From an uncultured Myxococcales bacterium (GTDB lineage: Bacteria; Myxococcota_A; UBA9042), in contig CAJBNH010000047.1 of NCBI GenBank assembly GCA_903955385.1, positions 1-60,199 on the forward strand: a stretch of DNA of 60,199 nucleotides, given 5' to 3'. Below, in pieces: positions 24,359-32,696 of this stretch (position 1 is its first letter; each line of letters begins with the position of its first letter). The translations under genes and the position numbers were made by a program. Below the pieces are notes generated by a model. That model made no database searches and was not told the DNA's origin. It saw nothing but the letters and a program-made list of their open reading frames with translations.

Positions 24359-26533
24359 CTACTTCATCAGGTCGACCTTGGCCAGCGGCTGATTCAGGTC
24401 GGCGACCGCGGCAGAGATGACCGTATCGGCAGAGATCGCGTACACGAAGTCGTCCATGAACACGCTGCGTTTGACCCAGCTGTTCGACTGCGTCCACCAG
24501 TTGCCGCACATGCCACTCTGGGTGGTGGTCTGGGGCGGCATGCTGGCCAGACCGCCCAGCTTCTGGAAACCGGCGCCGCTGGTCACGTCGTACACGAACA
24601 GCCCAGAGAACGACATCGTGCTGCCGTAGCTGCCGCCGCCCGAGCTCTCCTCGCAGACCGTGATCGGCAGGCCCAACCAGTGCTTGGGCGCGAAGTAGGT
24701 GAAGGCCAAGTGATTGGTGGCGGCGTCACTGGTCGACCCGCGCGTGCCGATGACCTCGGCGAAGTCCATCTTGGGGTTGTTGTAGTCGGTGACGTCGATG
24801 ACCTGCAGGCGAATGCCCGTGAACCACGCAAAGCTGCCCTGGTCGTCGGCATCGTAGCCAATCGTCAGCAGGTGGTGCTCGTCCAGCAAGTGCATGTAGG
24901 TCGAGAAGCCGGGGATCTTCAGCTCGCCCACCAGCTTCGGCGCCTTGGGATCCTTCAGGTCGAACACGAACAGCGGGTCGGTCTTCTTGAACGTCACGAC
25001 ATAGCCCACGTCGCCGTCAAAGCGCACCGACCGGATGTCCTCGGCCGGAGCGATCTTGTCGACCATGCCCAGGACGCCCAGCTGCACGGGACCATCGGGG
25101 ATCTGCACCGGAGCCATGGTCGCCAGCGTGCTGTGCACATCGGGGCTGGGCAGGTGGCCCGTGGTCGTCGCGATGCGCAAGACGCCGTTCTGCTCGTCCA
25201 TCGAAAACTGGTTGAGGATCCGCCCCTTGACCGCGCCGCTGCCGACGTAGCTGGTCTGCGTGCCGGTGCCGAACTTGAACTTGTGGACGGTGGTCGCCTC
25301 CTCGATGCCCGAGTTCTCATCGTAGTACCAACCGCCCATCTGGTCGGCCTGGTGGCGAACGGCGATGTACAGCGCGTCCTGGCTGGCGAACACGGCTCCG
25401 GTCTTGCCCACGACGGTCGTTGCGCCGATGGTCCCCAAGTCGTCGATGGCCATGCTGACCAGCGAGATCAGGCTCTTGCCGTCGCCTTCCTGCGACAGGT
25501 AGAAGCCCTTGCAGCCCGCCAGCAGCCCCGATTCCTCGACCACGCCGCCCGCCGTGTGCCGCAAGTCCTTGATGCCTGGCAGGTACTGGGCGATCGTCGA
25601 GGCCCCGATCAGCGTCTGGTTCTTGGCGGCCAGCGTCGCGAACATGGCCTCCAACTCGGCATCGCTGTAGGGGAACTTGGTCTGGTCGCCGCACCACTGC
25701 CACGGGTCGGCAAGCTGGGTGGGCCAGAACGACAGGCCGGGCACCGACACCTCAGGGAACACGACCACGGTGTGCACCATGTTGCCGATGCGCCGGGAGT
25801 TCAGGTACGAGCCCGAGAACGTCGTCTCGCGCAGGACCTTGGGCTGGGTGCGATCTGTGATGTCAAACACCGTGATCTTCAGCACTTGCCCGTCGCCCGT
25901 GAAGTCGCAGTCATAGCCGTAGGTGCACTCAGTGCCGGTGTTGCCGGGGTACGACATGCCGCCCCAAGCTCCGTACGGCGTGTAGCTGGCGCCTGTTGCG
26001 ACGGGGCCAACCGCCGAGTAGACCAGCGCGCGGTCGTTGGCGACGTACAGCTTCTTGGGCGTGCCTTCGACCGGCACTTGGGCGATCCGCGTCATTTCTG
26101 CGGCCGGCCACGCCTTGAGGATCTGCAGCTTGCCGTTGGCCACCGCGTAGATGAACTGATTGTCGTTCTTGACGAAGTCGGCCTCATCCACGCCCGCAAC
26201 CTGGGTGTTCGTGCTCGACGCCTGGGTCGCCCCGCCGGTGCCGCCGCCCGCGTTCGGGCCGGTGCCGTCGTACTCCCACATCATGCAGCCGTTCTTGCTC
26301 CATTCCTTGGCGAAGGCGAGGTTGTCGGCGATGGCCTTGGTCGCATCGGTTTGGGTCTTGGTCTTCAGCTGGGCAAGGACGTCGTCGCAGCTCTCTGCTT
26401 CCGTCAGGGCCGCCAGACTCTGGCCATAGACCACGGGAGGCGCCTGCTTGGCCGTCACCGGGTCGCTGTTCGTGTCACAGGCCGCCAGAAGCCCAAGGCT
26501 CAGCAGCGCAATCCAGGGGGTCAAGCGTGTCAT
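24359..26533 (-). CDS. Secreted beta-propeller domain lipoprotein (Beta_propel family)
   Basis: 724 aa from ATG 26533, with a strong GGAGGAGG upstream. Lipobox LLAAC (Cys19) followed by Asp at +2. The body matches the secreted beta-propeller family PF09826: STNTQVAGVDEADFVKNDNQ is the hallmark, followed by repeated blades such as QFIYAVANGKLQIL, VLKITVFDITDRTQPKVL and GYVVTFKKTDPLFVFDL. Cys-rich insertions (TECTYGYDCDFTGDG) suggest disulphides. Members occur in Gram-positive and Gram-negative bacteria and have no assigned enzyme function; copper-amine-oxidase-like fusions occur in the family. It is monocistronic, with the divergent gap 26534-26790 upstream. Confidence 0.75.
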   Translation of the reverse strand: MTRLTPWIALLSLGLLAACDTNSDPVTAKQAPPVVYGQSLAALTEAESCDDVLAQLKTKTQTDATKAIADNLAFAKEWSKNGCMMWEYDGTGPNAGGGTGGATQASSTNTQVAGVDEADFVKNDNQFIYAVANGKLQILKAWPAAEMTRIAQVPVEGTPKKLYVANDRALVYSAVGPVATGASYTPYGAWGGMSYPGNTGTECTYGYDCDFTGDGQVLKITVFDITDRTQPKVLRETTFSGSYLNSRRIGNMVHTVVVFPEVSVPGLSFWPTQLADPWQWCGDQTKFPYSDAELEAMFATLAAKNQTLIGASTIAQYLPGIKDLRHTAGGVVEESGLLAGCKGFYLSQEGDGKSLISLVSMAIDDLGTIGATTVVGKTGAVFASQDALYIAVRHQADQMGGWYYDENSGIEEATTVHKFKFGTGTQTSYVGSGAVKGRILNQFSMDEQNGVLRIATTTGHLPSPDVHSTLATMAPVQIPDGPVQLGVLGMVDKIAPAEDIRSVRFDGDVGYVVTFKKTDPLFVFDLKDPKAPKLVGELKIPGFSTYMHLLDEHHLLTIGYDADDQGSFAWFTGIRLQVIDVTDYNNPKMDFAEVIGTRGSTSDAATNHLAFTYFAPKHWLGLPITVCEESSGGGSYGSTMSFSGLFVYDVTSGAGFQKLGGLASMPPQTTTQSGMCGNWWTQSNSWVKRSVFMDDFVYAISADTVISAAVADLNQPLAKVDLMK

Positions 26534-26673
26534 GGGGGCCTCCTCCGGCGGGGAAACGCGCCGGGCACCAGCGTTCGCAGGTCCAGTGTGCAGGGTCCGT
26601 GCCAACAGCGAAGTGTTGTCGCAATGCGCACTTGCTGGCAAGGACGGGCCGCGTGACGGCTGAAATATGCGAC

Positions 26674-26692
26674 ATGTGGAGAATTTCCACAT
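26674..26692. promoter_or_regulatory. Inverted repeat, candidate operator in a divergent gap
   Basis: ATGTGGA (26674-26680) and TCCACAT (26686-26692) form a 7-bp inverted repeat around GAATT. It lies in an AT-richer patch between two divergent genes and 16 bases upstream of the -35 of the candidate promoter at 26709. A dimeric regulator site is possible. Confidence 0.4.
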
Positions 26693-26708
26693 ACGGCGCA
26701 GATTCCCC

Positions 26709-26737
26709 TTGGCAACCGTGATCAACCCGTCTAACTT
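26709..26737 (+). promoter_or_regulatory. Candidate promoter for the small secreted protein at 26791
   Basis: TTGGCA (26709-26714), 17-base spacer, TAACTT (26732-26737). Both hexamers are close to sigma70 consensus; the gene starts about 50 bases further on. Confidence 0.45.
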
Positions 26738-26790
26738 CGTTTGTTGTCTGCTCTTCGCGCCGGTTTTCCCCCTCCTCCCCCGAGGTCGCC

Positions 26791-27000
26791 ATGCGCTCCA
26801 TCCCCTGGTTGCTCGCCGCCATGTTCTCGTTCGCGCCCGTGGCGGTCCAAGCCGCGCCCACCGAGCCGCCGCCCAAGGAGGGCAAGCTGCCGCCGAAGCA
26901 GACGACCAAGCCGAAGCCGAAGAAGCCGACGGGAGACAAGGGGATGGAGGTCGAGCCGGTCGACTTCAAGACGGCCAAGGACAAGCCGCAGAAGCCGTAG
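26791..27000 (+). CDS. Small secreted Pro/Lys-rich protein, unknown function
   Basis: 69 aa from ATG 26791, with CGAGG (26781-26785) upstream and a promoter-like pair at 26709. The N-terminus is a convincing signal peptide (cut after VQA-A, about residue 21). The mature 48 residues are low-complexity and basic: KEGKLPPKQTTKPKPKKP, ending in a Lys/Pro-rich tail. No family is recognised. A small periplasmic or exported basic peptide is the most that can be said. It is convergent with the lipocalin gene, whose stop lies 13 bases away. Confidence 0.5.
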   Translation: MRSIPWLLAAMFSFAPVAVQAAPTEPPPKEGKLPPKQTTKPKPKKPTGDKGMEVEPVDFKTAKDKPQKP

Positions 27001-27012
27001 CGTTGTCGCGAG

Positions 27013-27525
27013 CTACTCGGTATGCACCGCCCACCGCAGCCGCGTGGCGTTGAACCCCTGACTGCGTACGACCGCCATCGCCGCGTCCAGCTGGTCCTGG
27101 GGCAGCTTCTTGCTGCGCGCCAGGATCCACAGGTACTCGCGGTCGGGATCGCCGACCACAACCCAGCGGTAGTTGGCGTCGAGCCCGAGCACCCAGTAAT
27201 CACCGAAGAAGGGCCAGAAGAACGTCACTTCCAGCTTGGCGTTGCCGGTGCTCTCGATCACGTTGGCGTAGCCCTCGGCCACCTTCAGGTCGCCGTCCTT
27301 GGTGGTGCACCGGTTGACGACCTCGATGCGGCCGCCCTTGCCTTTCGAGTACGTCGCCGAGGTGTCGCGGACGCACTTGCGCGTGAACCGCTGGGGATAG
27401 CTGGCGATCTCGTACCACTTGCCGACATAGCGGCCCAGGTCGACCGACGGCACGGTGGTCACGGGGGCGGCGGTGGCGGGCGCGGCGGCCAACAACAGGC
27501 CGAGGATCAGGGAGAAACGGAGCAT
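27013..27525 (-). CDS. Lipocalin (Blc-like)
   Basis: 170 aa from ATG 27525. A signal peptide ends near ATAA-PV; there is no lipobox Cys, so unlike E. coli Blc it should be soluble in the periplasm. The lipocalin signature is clear: VDLGRYVGKWYEIASYPQRF (GxW motif), CVRDTSATYS, then GDYWVLGLDANYRWVVVGDP and the C-terminal helix LDAAMAVVRSQGF. Bacterial lipocalins bind lysophospholipids or fatty acids and assist membrane maintenance. It is third in an operon with a FadL-like porin and a lipoprotein (39 bases after the latter's stop), which suits a lipid-handling role. Confidence 0.88.
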   Translation of the reverse strand: MLRFSLILGLLLAAAPATAAPVTTVPSVDLGRYVGKWYEIASYPQRFTRKCVRDTSATYSKGKGGRIEVVNRCTTKDGDLKVAEGYANVIESTGNAKLEVTFFWPFFGDYWVLGLDANYRWVVVGDPDREYLWILARSKKLPQDQLDAAMAVVRSQGFNATRLRWAVHTE

Positions 27526-27564
27526 TGGGGGGGCCCTCCGTGGTGGGGTCGCGGCTTGGCGGCG

Positions 27565-28527
27565 TCAGCGGGCAAACAGCTTGTCGCGCTGGGCCAGGAT
27601 GTCGGCGCAGGTGGCACCAGGGTCGACCCGGGTCGAGCGGAAGAAACTCTTGGTGGCGTCCGGATGGACCTGCGACGGGTTGGGATTCTTCAGGATCGGG
27701 TTGTCGGTGCCCAGAATCTTCTGCTCGTCGCCCCACTGCAACAGGCCGTCGCAAGTCTTGTCTTTCAGGTCGCACGTGCCCTGTTGCCAGCCCCGCTGCA
27801 CCAGCCAGATCTGCCCGTCGAGCAAGCCCTTGATCTGCACCGTCACGCCCGGCTTGCCGTCCTTGTCCTGGTCGAACACCCGCGGATCGTCGGCGGTCGT
27901 CGGCAACGCCTCGGTCGCTACGTCGGTCAGCTTGGCGCCCCGCACTTCATAGACTTGCGGAAAGGCGAGTTGCGTCTGGCCACCGGTGGCAGTGATCGCG
28001 ACGGTGCGCGAAACGTACTCGACGGAGTCGATGAAGGCCTTGGGGGCGATCGTCTGGACCAGCGTCGTGCCGCTCGTCAGCTCCAGGGTACACACCTTGC
28101 CCGTCACCCCGGCCGTCGCGCCCTGCCCGGTCACCTGCAGCAGCAGGATCGCGCCAGCGGTCGAGGTCGCGTGGCCCACGACGGGCACCTGCGTCAGGCT
28201 GGACGTCAGGGTCCACTGCGCCCAAGTACCTGAGGGGTCTGCGAGATTGCTGGTGTCTGGACCTGTGTCGGTCGTGGTGTCGGGTTCCACGTCAGGGGAC
28301 GTGTCGGGTTCCGCATCGGGCGCCGCGTCATCCGCTGCGTCAGGACCAGGCCCGAGGTCCGCCTCGACGTCCGCCGCGGTCTCCGAGACGGTGTCGGGCG
28401 TTCCGACGGCGTCGGCGACCGTGTCCGATGCGGTGTCGCCGAACGGCTGATAGGCCACGCCGGCCGCAGAGTTGCCGCACGCCGCCATCCCCAGGGTCAT
28501 CACCACCATCGCAGCGATTCGCGTCAT
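27565..28527 (-). CDS. Lipoprotein with Asp/Thr-rich linker
   Basis: 320 aa from ATG 28527, with GGAGAC six bases upstream; its start codon overlaps the stop of the FadL-like gene by three bases (ATGA). Lipobox GMAAC (Cys17). Residues 25-90 are an acidic linker of Asp/Pro/Thr/Val repeats (SDTVADAVGTPDTVSETAAD and so on). The globular part has an immunoglobulin- or lipocalin-like strand pattern and an EF-hand-like loop DQDKDGKPGVTVQ. Two Cys pairs (CDLKDKTC, C...ADIL) may be disulphides. It does not match a family I know. Placement between a FadL-like porin and a lipocalin suggests a shared envelope task. Confidence 0.6.
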   Translation of the reverse strand: MTRIAAMVVMTLGMAACGNSAAGVAYQPFGDTASDTVADAVGTPDTVSETAADVEADLGPGPDAADDAAPDAEPDTSPDVEPDTTTDTGPDTSNLADPSGTWAQWTLTSSLTQVPVVGHATSTAGAILLLQVTGQGATAGVTGKVCTLELTSGTTLVQTIAPKAFIDSVEYVSRTVAITATGGQTQLAFPQVYEVRGAKLTDVATEALPTTADDPRVFDQDKDGKPGVTVQIKGLLDGQIWLVQRGWQQGTCDLKDKTCDGLLQWGDEQKILGTDNPILKNPNPSQVHPDATKSFFRSTRVDPGATCADILAQRDKLFAR

Positions 28528-30002
28528 TTCGTCTCCGCCGGCAGCGTCCGAATCGACGTACCGAAGGTGAAGAGCCACCCCTGGCTGTCGTAGCCGGGAT
28601 AGCCGGGATTGTTGCTTTGGAAACCGACCGCGTCGGCAATCGGCTGGCCGGTCGCCAGGTCCACGGAATCGGGAAACTCGTCGAACACGGGATCCGCCGC
28701 CGCGGCCGACTTTCGCTCGGAACGCGGCAGCACCCGCTGCACGCCCACGCCCAGGCCGAGGCCCCAGCGCTGGCCCAGAAACGTCACGCGCTCCTCCCAA
28801 CTCGCCGCCACGCCTGCGCGATCGCCGTCCACGTAGTTCGTACGCCCCTGCTGCGGCGGCACCGGCGACGGCGTCCACAACAGGTCCAGGCCGAGTCGCC
28901 GCTGCGGCGTGTGCCAATCGCCTGCCACCGCGACCGCAAGCGTGTCGGACCACGCGTCCACGGGCACCTCGTCGTGCCGGTCGCGGTATGCCGACCACTG
29001 CGCCCACAGCACCTGGCCGCCCGCTGACCACTGCGCACCCTCGGGCCGCACGACCGCCCCTGCCGCCGCGCGCAAGGGTTCGTAGCCCCACGTCGACGCA
29101 AAGCGCTGTGCGATCGAGTCTTGCCCCGGGGGATAGTCGTAGTCCCAGAACTTCAGGTCCGTCTCCGCTTCAATGGTGGATTCGTAGGCGAAATGCACTG
29201 TTCCGACCAGCCGCAGCCACCGCAGCGCGTCCCACGTCAGGCCCAGGTGCGGCACCCAACTCGTCTGTACCTCGACGCCCGTGTTGACGATCGAGTGCGA
29301 CTGGTCCGATGCGTCTGGCACGTAAAGGGTGCTGGTCGCTTGCGACACGTTCGCCATCGACACGCCCGCGCCCAGCGCCAAGCTCGTCAGGGGTCGCCAG
29401 CCCACGCCCGCCGCCATCGCCGTCGACCCCAGCCGGTCGTCCAGCAGCTCGAACCGCAAGCGATTGCCAAAGTACTGCTCGCGCTCGTCGGCAAACGACT
29501 GCTGCTGCCGCTGAAACGCGCCCAGAGGCAGCAGCGCGTGCACGCCAAACGCCAGCCGCCCCTGCCATGCGTGTCGCACCAGGCCGAAGGTCGCGGCTCC
29601 CGTCAGCATCTCCGGGGACGCGAAGCCACGTGGCTCGAGCATGGACGTGGGCAAAGGGCGATGGTCCAGCCGCGCCGTCGACCCATCCGGCAGCTTGCGA
29701 CGGGCGTCGTAGATGCGGGCCGTCACGTCGGCGCCTGCGGGACGCGCCAGCAAGGTCACGTCCAACGCCTGCCCGAGACCGACGAAGGCCAGTCGCTCGC
29801 CGGGCAGCGCGTCCAACAGCAGCGCGGGGTTGAAGTACGCCGCCTCGGGTCCGTCGCCCATCGACCGCGCGGCGTGCGGGTGGCCACCGTCCAGCGCTCC
29901 GAGCGTCTCGTGCCACGGCAGGGCAGCGACCGGGGCCGAAGACCACAGCACCGAGGTGAGCGTGAACAGGAAGGGGAGGCTGGGCAAGCCACGTCGATGC
30001 AT
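28524..30002 (-). CDS. FadL/OmpP1-like outer-membrane transport protein
   Basis: 492 aa from ATG 30002, with a Sec signal peptide ending near APVAA-LPW. The mature protein has the layout of FadL (PF03349): an N-terminal 'GGHPHAARSMGDGPEAAYFNP' segment (quoted in part) that resembles the hatch and SAAYFNPA motif of the family, then many amphipathic strands (GVHALLPLGAFQ, AAGVGWRPLTSLALGAGVSM, GLTWDALRWLRLVGTVHFAY) and a C-terminal strand GWLFTFGTSIRTLP. FadL proteins let long-chain fatty acids and other hydrophobic compounds cross the outer membrane. It is the first gene of a three-gene operon with an acidic-linker lipoprotein and a lipocalin. Confidence 0.75.
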   Translation of the reverse strand: MHRRGLPSLPFLFTLTSVLWSSAPVAALPWHETLGALDGGHPHAARSMGDGPEAAYFNPALLLDALPGERLAFVGLGQALDVTLLARPAGADVTARIYDARRKLPDGSTARLDHRPLPTSMLEPRGFASPEMLTGAATFGLVRHAWQGRLAFGVHALLPLGAFQRQQQSFADEREQYFGNRLRFELLDDRLGSTAMAAGVGWRPLTSLALGAGVSMANVSQATSTLYVPDASDQSHSIVNTGVEVQTSWVPHLGLTWDALRWLRLVGTVHFAYESTIEAETDLKFWDYDYPPGQDSIAQRFASTWGYEPLRAAAGAVVRPEGAQWSAGGQVLWAQWSAYRDRHDEVPVDAWSDTLAVAVAGDWHTPQRRLGLDLLWTPSPVPPQQGRTNYVDGDRAGVAASWEERVTFLGQRWGLGLGVGVQRVLPRSERKSAAAADPVFDEFPDSVDLATGQPIADAVGFQSNNPGYPGYDSQGWLFTFGTSIRTLPAETK

Positions 30003-30161
30003 GATGGCGAGCGTACGGTGCCGCTCCGGTCGCGGGAAGGGACCCCAGCAAGAAAACCAAAGCCTTTTGGCCCAGAACGTGCTAGCTTCCCGCCCCCCCA
30101 AGCGCCGGCCCCCTTCGCCGACCCCATTCGCAAAAAGACCCGCGAGACAGGACCTTCCCCG

Positions 30162-32696
30162 ATGACCGAGACCTTTGCTCCCTCTGAGGCTGCGGCCGAG
30201 ACCGCAACCGACGACGCCCCCGTGTACACGGGGCCCCGCTTCTCCGATCTGGGCCTGCAGGCTTCGCTGCTCGCCGAGGTCGAGCGCATGGGCTACACCA
30301 TCCCGACGCCCATCCAAGCCCGCACCATTCCTGCGCTTCTTGCGGGTCGTGACGTGGTTGGCCAGGCGCAGACCGGCACCGGCAAGACGGCCGCGTTCGG
30401 CCTGCCCATCCTGCAAAAGCTGGACTTCGAAGACCGCCGCGTGCAAGCGCTGGTGCTGGCGCCCACACGCGAATTGGCCGTGCAGGTTGCTGAGATGGTA
30501 GAGGAATTGGGGCGCCACTTGGGTCCCGTCGGCGTGGTGTCGATCTATGGCGGCGATCCGATCGAGCGCCAGATCCGCCGGTTGCAGGGTCTGGTGCGCG
30601 TCGTCGTCGGCACGCCCGGTCGCATCCTGGACCACCTGCGCCGTGGCACGCTGAACCTGGAGGCCGTGAAGATCGCGGTGCTGGACGAAGGCGATGAGAT
30701 GCTGCGGATGGGCTTTCTCGAAGACGTCGAGACCATCCTGGCGGCCGTGCCGACGCCGCGGCAGATGGCGCTGTTCTCTGCCACCATGCCCGACGAGATC
30801 GCATCGGTCGCCCGGCGCCACCTGACGGATCCAGAGACGATCTCGGTGGAAGCGCGGGCACTTACGGTCGAGAACATCGAGCAGCAGTACATGATTGTCG
30901 AGCCCCACCAGCGGCTCGAGGCGCTGGCGCGGCTGCTCGCGACCGAAGATGCCCAAGCGGCGTTGGTGTTCGCGCGGACCCGTGCCGGATGCGCGGAGCT
31001 TGCAGAGCTGCTGGATTCCCGCGGCATCCCCAGCGAGGCGATGCACGGCGACCTGGCGCAGATCGCGCGACAGAGCGTCCTGCGGCGGCTGAAGAACGGC
31101 CAGCTGCGCATTCTGGTGGCCACCGACGTCGCGGCGCGCGGTCTGGACATCGGGCACGTCGACCTCGTCGTGAACATGGAATTCCCGCAAGATCCCTCGA
31201 CCTACGTGCACCGCATCGGCCGCACCGCGCGCGCCGGTCGCCACGGCCGGTCGGTACTGCTGGTCACCCGGCGCGAGGAGCGACGGCTGCGGGACCTCGA
31301 GCGCTTCATCGGTCAGCGCATGACGTGGCGTCAAGTGCCGACCGCCTTCGAGGTCCAGGCCGCCCGCATGCAGCGGTTTGCCCAAGTCGTGAAGAAGGCC
31401 TTGGCCAGCCAGGAGATCCAGCACTTCAAGCCGCTGGTGCAGGAGCTGCTGGCCGACACGCCCCCGGCCGAGCTTGCCGCCGCTCTGGTGCGTCTGGCTT
31501 GGGGTGACCGCCCGCTGCCGATCGAGGCCCCTGAGACTGCTCCGGTGCAGGGCCCCACTCAGCCGCCGGCGCTGAACGGACCTGAGAAGCGGCACGCCGT
31601 GCGCCGCGACCACCCCGTCGCTGCGGACGGTGCCGAGCGACCGGCGCGCAGAGAACATCCAGTCGATGCGGCGGGTTCCGAGCGACCGGTGCGCCCTGAG
31701 CGCACGCCCCGCCCACCGCGTGCCGTGCCTGCAGATGCGCCTGAGCTGGCCCCCGCCGACAGCACCGGCTTCGAGTCGCCACGTCGCCCCCGCATCCCCG
31801 CCGGTGCCTCGCGCTTGGGCACCGACTCGACACGCGTCGTGCTGTCCTTCGGCGTCGGTCGCCGCAACGGTGTGGAACCCCGCGACATCGTGGGTGCCAT
31901 CGCCAACGAAGCCGCCGTCCCCGGCAGCACGGTCGGTGCGATTGAGATCCGCGGCAACTACACGCTGGTCGAGGTCGGCTCGGACTTCGCGCCCAAGGTC
32001 GTCGAGCGGATGCGCAAGGCCATGTTGTGCGGTCGCTATTTGCAGCCGCGTGTGGCCCCGCCCGAGCTGCTGGCCGCCGTCGAGCCGTCCGATCGCGCCC
32101 CGCGCGACGAAGCTCGGCCGCCCCGCGACGATGCCCGCCCGCCGCGCTCCGACGCCCGCCCGCCGCGGATGGACACGCGTCCGCCGCGCCCGGATGCACG
32201 CCCCGCGTCCCGCTTCGACAGCCGGCCGCCCGCCCGTCCGTCGCGCCCGGACACCCGCACGCCGCAGCGCCCCGACAACCGTTTCCCCAGGCCCGACGCG
32301 CGGTCGCAAGGTCCCGCGGCCCGTCCGGCACGCCCCGACACGCGTCCGCCGCGCCCGGATGCGCGTCCGCCTCGCGCCGAAGTGCGCCCTGCCCCCGCGC
32401 CTGTCGCGGTCAAGGAGCCCAAGGCCGTGACCCCGGCTCCGATTCCGGTCGTGGCGGCCCCGAAGAAGGCCCGCGCGGCTGCCAAGCCGGTCGACGCAGC
32501 AGCCAAGGCACCCGCGGCGGCAAAGCCCAAAGCAGCGCCCAAGGTTGCCGCGGTGGCAAAGCCCAAGGCAGCGCCCAAGGTTGCGGCTGCGGCCGAGGCA
32601 GATGCGGTACCGAAGAAGCGCGCCCCGGCCAAGGTGGCGACGACCGAGCCCAAGAAGGCGCCGGCTCGCAAGGCCAAGCCCAAGACCGACGCGTGA
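30162..32696 (+). CDS. DEAD-box-type RNA helicase with DbpA domain and basic tail (DEGD motif II)
   Basis: 844 aa from ATG 30162. The helicase core has the Q motif (YTIPTPIQARTIP), motif I AQTGTGKT (about 68-75), Ia PTRELAVQV, TPGR, motif III SATMP, motif IV region FARTRAGCAEL, V LVATDVAARGLDIG and VI HRIGRTARAGR. Motif II reads DEGD (175-178) where almost all relatives have DEAD. Residues about 560-640 form a DbpA RNA-binding-type domain (VVLSFGVGRRNGVEPRDIVG). From 645 to 760 comes a low-complexity Arg/Pro/Asp run of repeated RPPRxDARPPR steps, followed by a histone-H1-like Lys/Ala-rich tail. This fits the CsdA/DeaD group with long RNA-binding tails; likely roles are ribosome assembly or mRNA unwinding in the cold. 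Confidence 0.9.
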   Translation: MTETFAPSEAAAETATDDAPVYTGPRFSDLGLQASLLAEVERMGYTIPTPIQARTIPALLAGRDVVGQAQTGTGKTAAFGLPILQKLDFEDRRVQALVLAPTRELAVQVAEMVEELGRHLGPVGVVSIYGGDPIERQIRRLQGLVRVVVGTPGRILDHLRRGTLNLEAVKIAVLDEGDEMLRMGFLEDVETILAAVPTPRQMALFSATMPDEIASVARRHLTDPETISVEARALTVENIEQQYMIVEPHQRLEALARLLATEDAQAALVFARTRAGCAELAELLDSRGIPSEAMHGDLAQIARQSVLRRLKNGQLRILVATDVAARGLDIGHVDLVVNMEFPQDPSTYVHRIGRTARAGRHGRSVLLVTRREERRLRDLERFIGQRMTWRQVPTAFEVQAARMQRFAQVVKKALASQEIQHFKPLVQELLADTPPAELAAALVRLAWGDRPLPIEAPETAPVQGPTQPPALNGPEKRHAVRRDHPVAADGAERPARREHPVDAAGSERPVRPERTPRPPRAVPADAPELAPADSTGFESPRRPRIPAGASRLGTDSTRVVLSFGVGRRNGVEPRDIVGAIANEAAVPGSTVGAIEIRGNYTLVEVGSDFAPKVVERMRKAMLCGRYLQPRVAPPELLAAVEPSDRAPRDEARPPRDDARPPRSDARPPRMDTRPPRPDARPASRFDSRPPARPSRPDTRTPQRPDNRFPRPDARSQGPAARPARPDTRPPRPDARPPRAEVRPAPAPVAVKEPKAVTPAPIPVVAAPKKARAAAKPVDAAAKAPAAAKPKAAPKVAAVAKPKAAPKVAAAAEADAVPKKRAPAKVATTEPKKAPARKAKPKTDA

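Noticed and set aside
24311-26656. 781-residue plus-strand frame opposite the beta-propeller lipoprotein
   Set aside because: Shadow frame; the minus-strand gene has a lipobox, SD and family motif.
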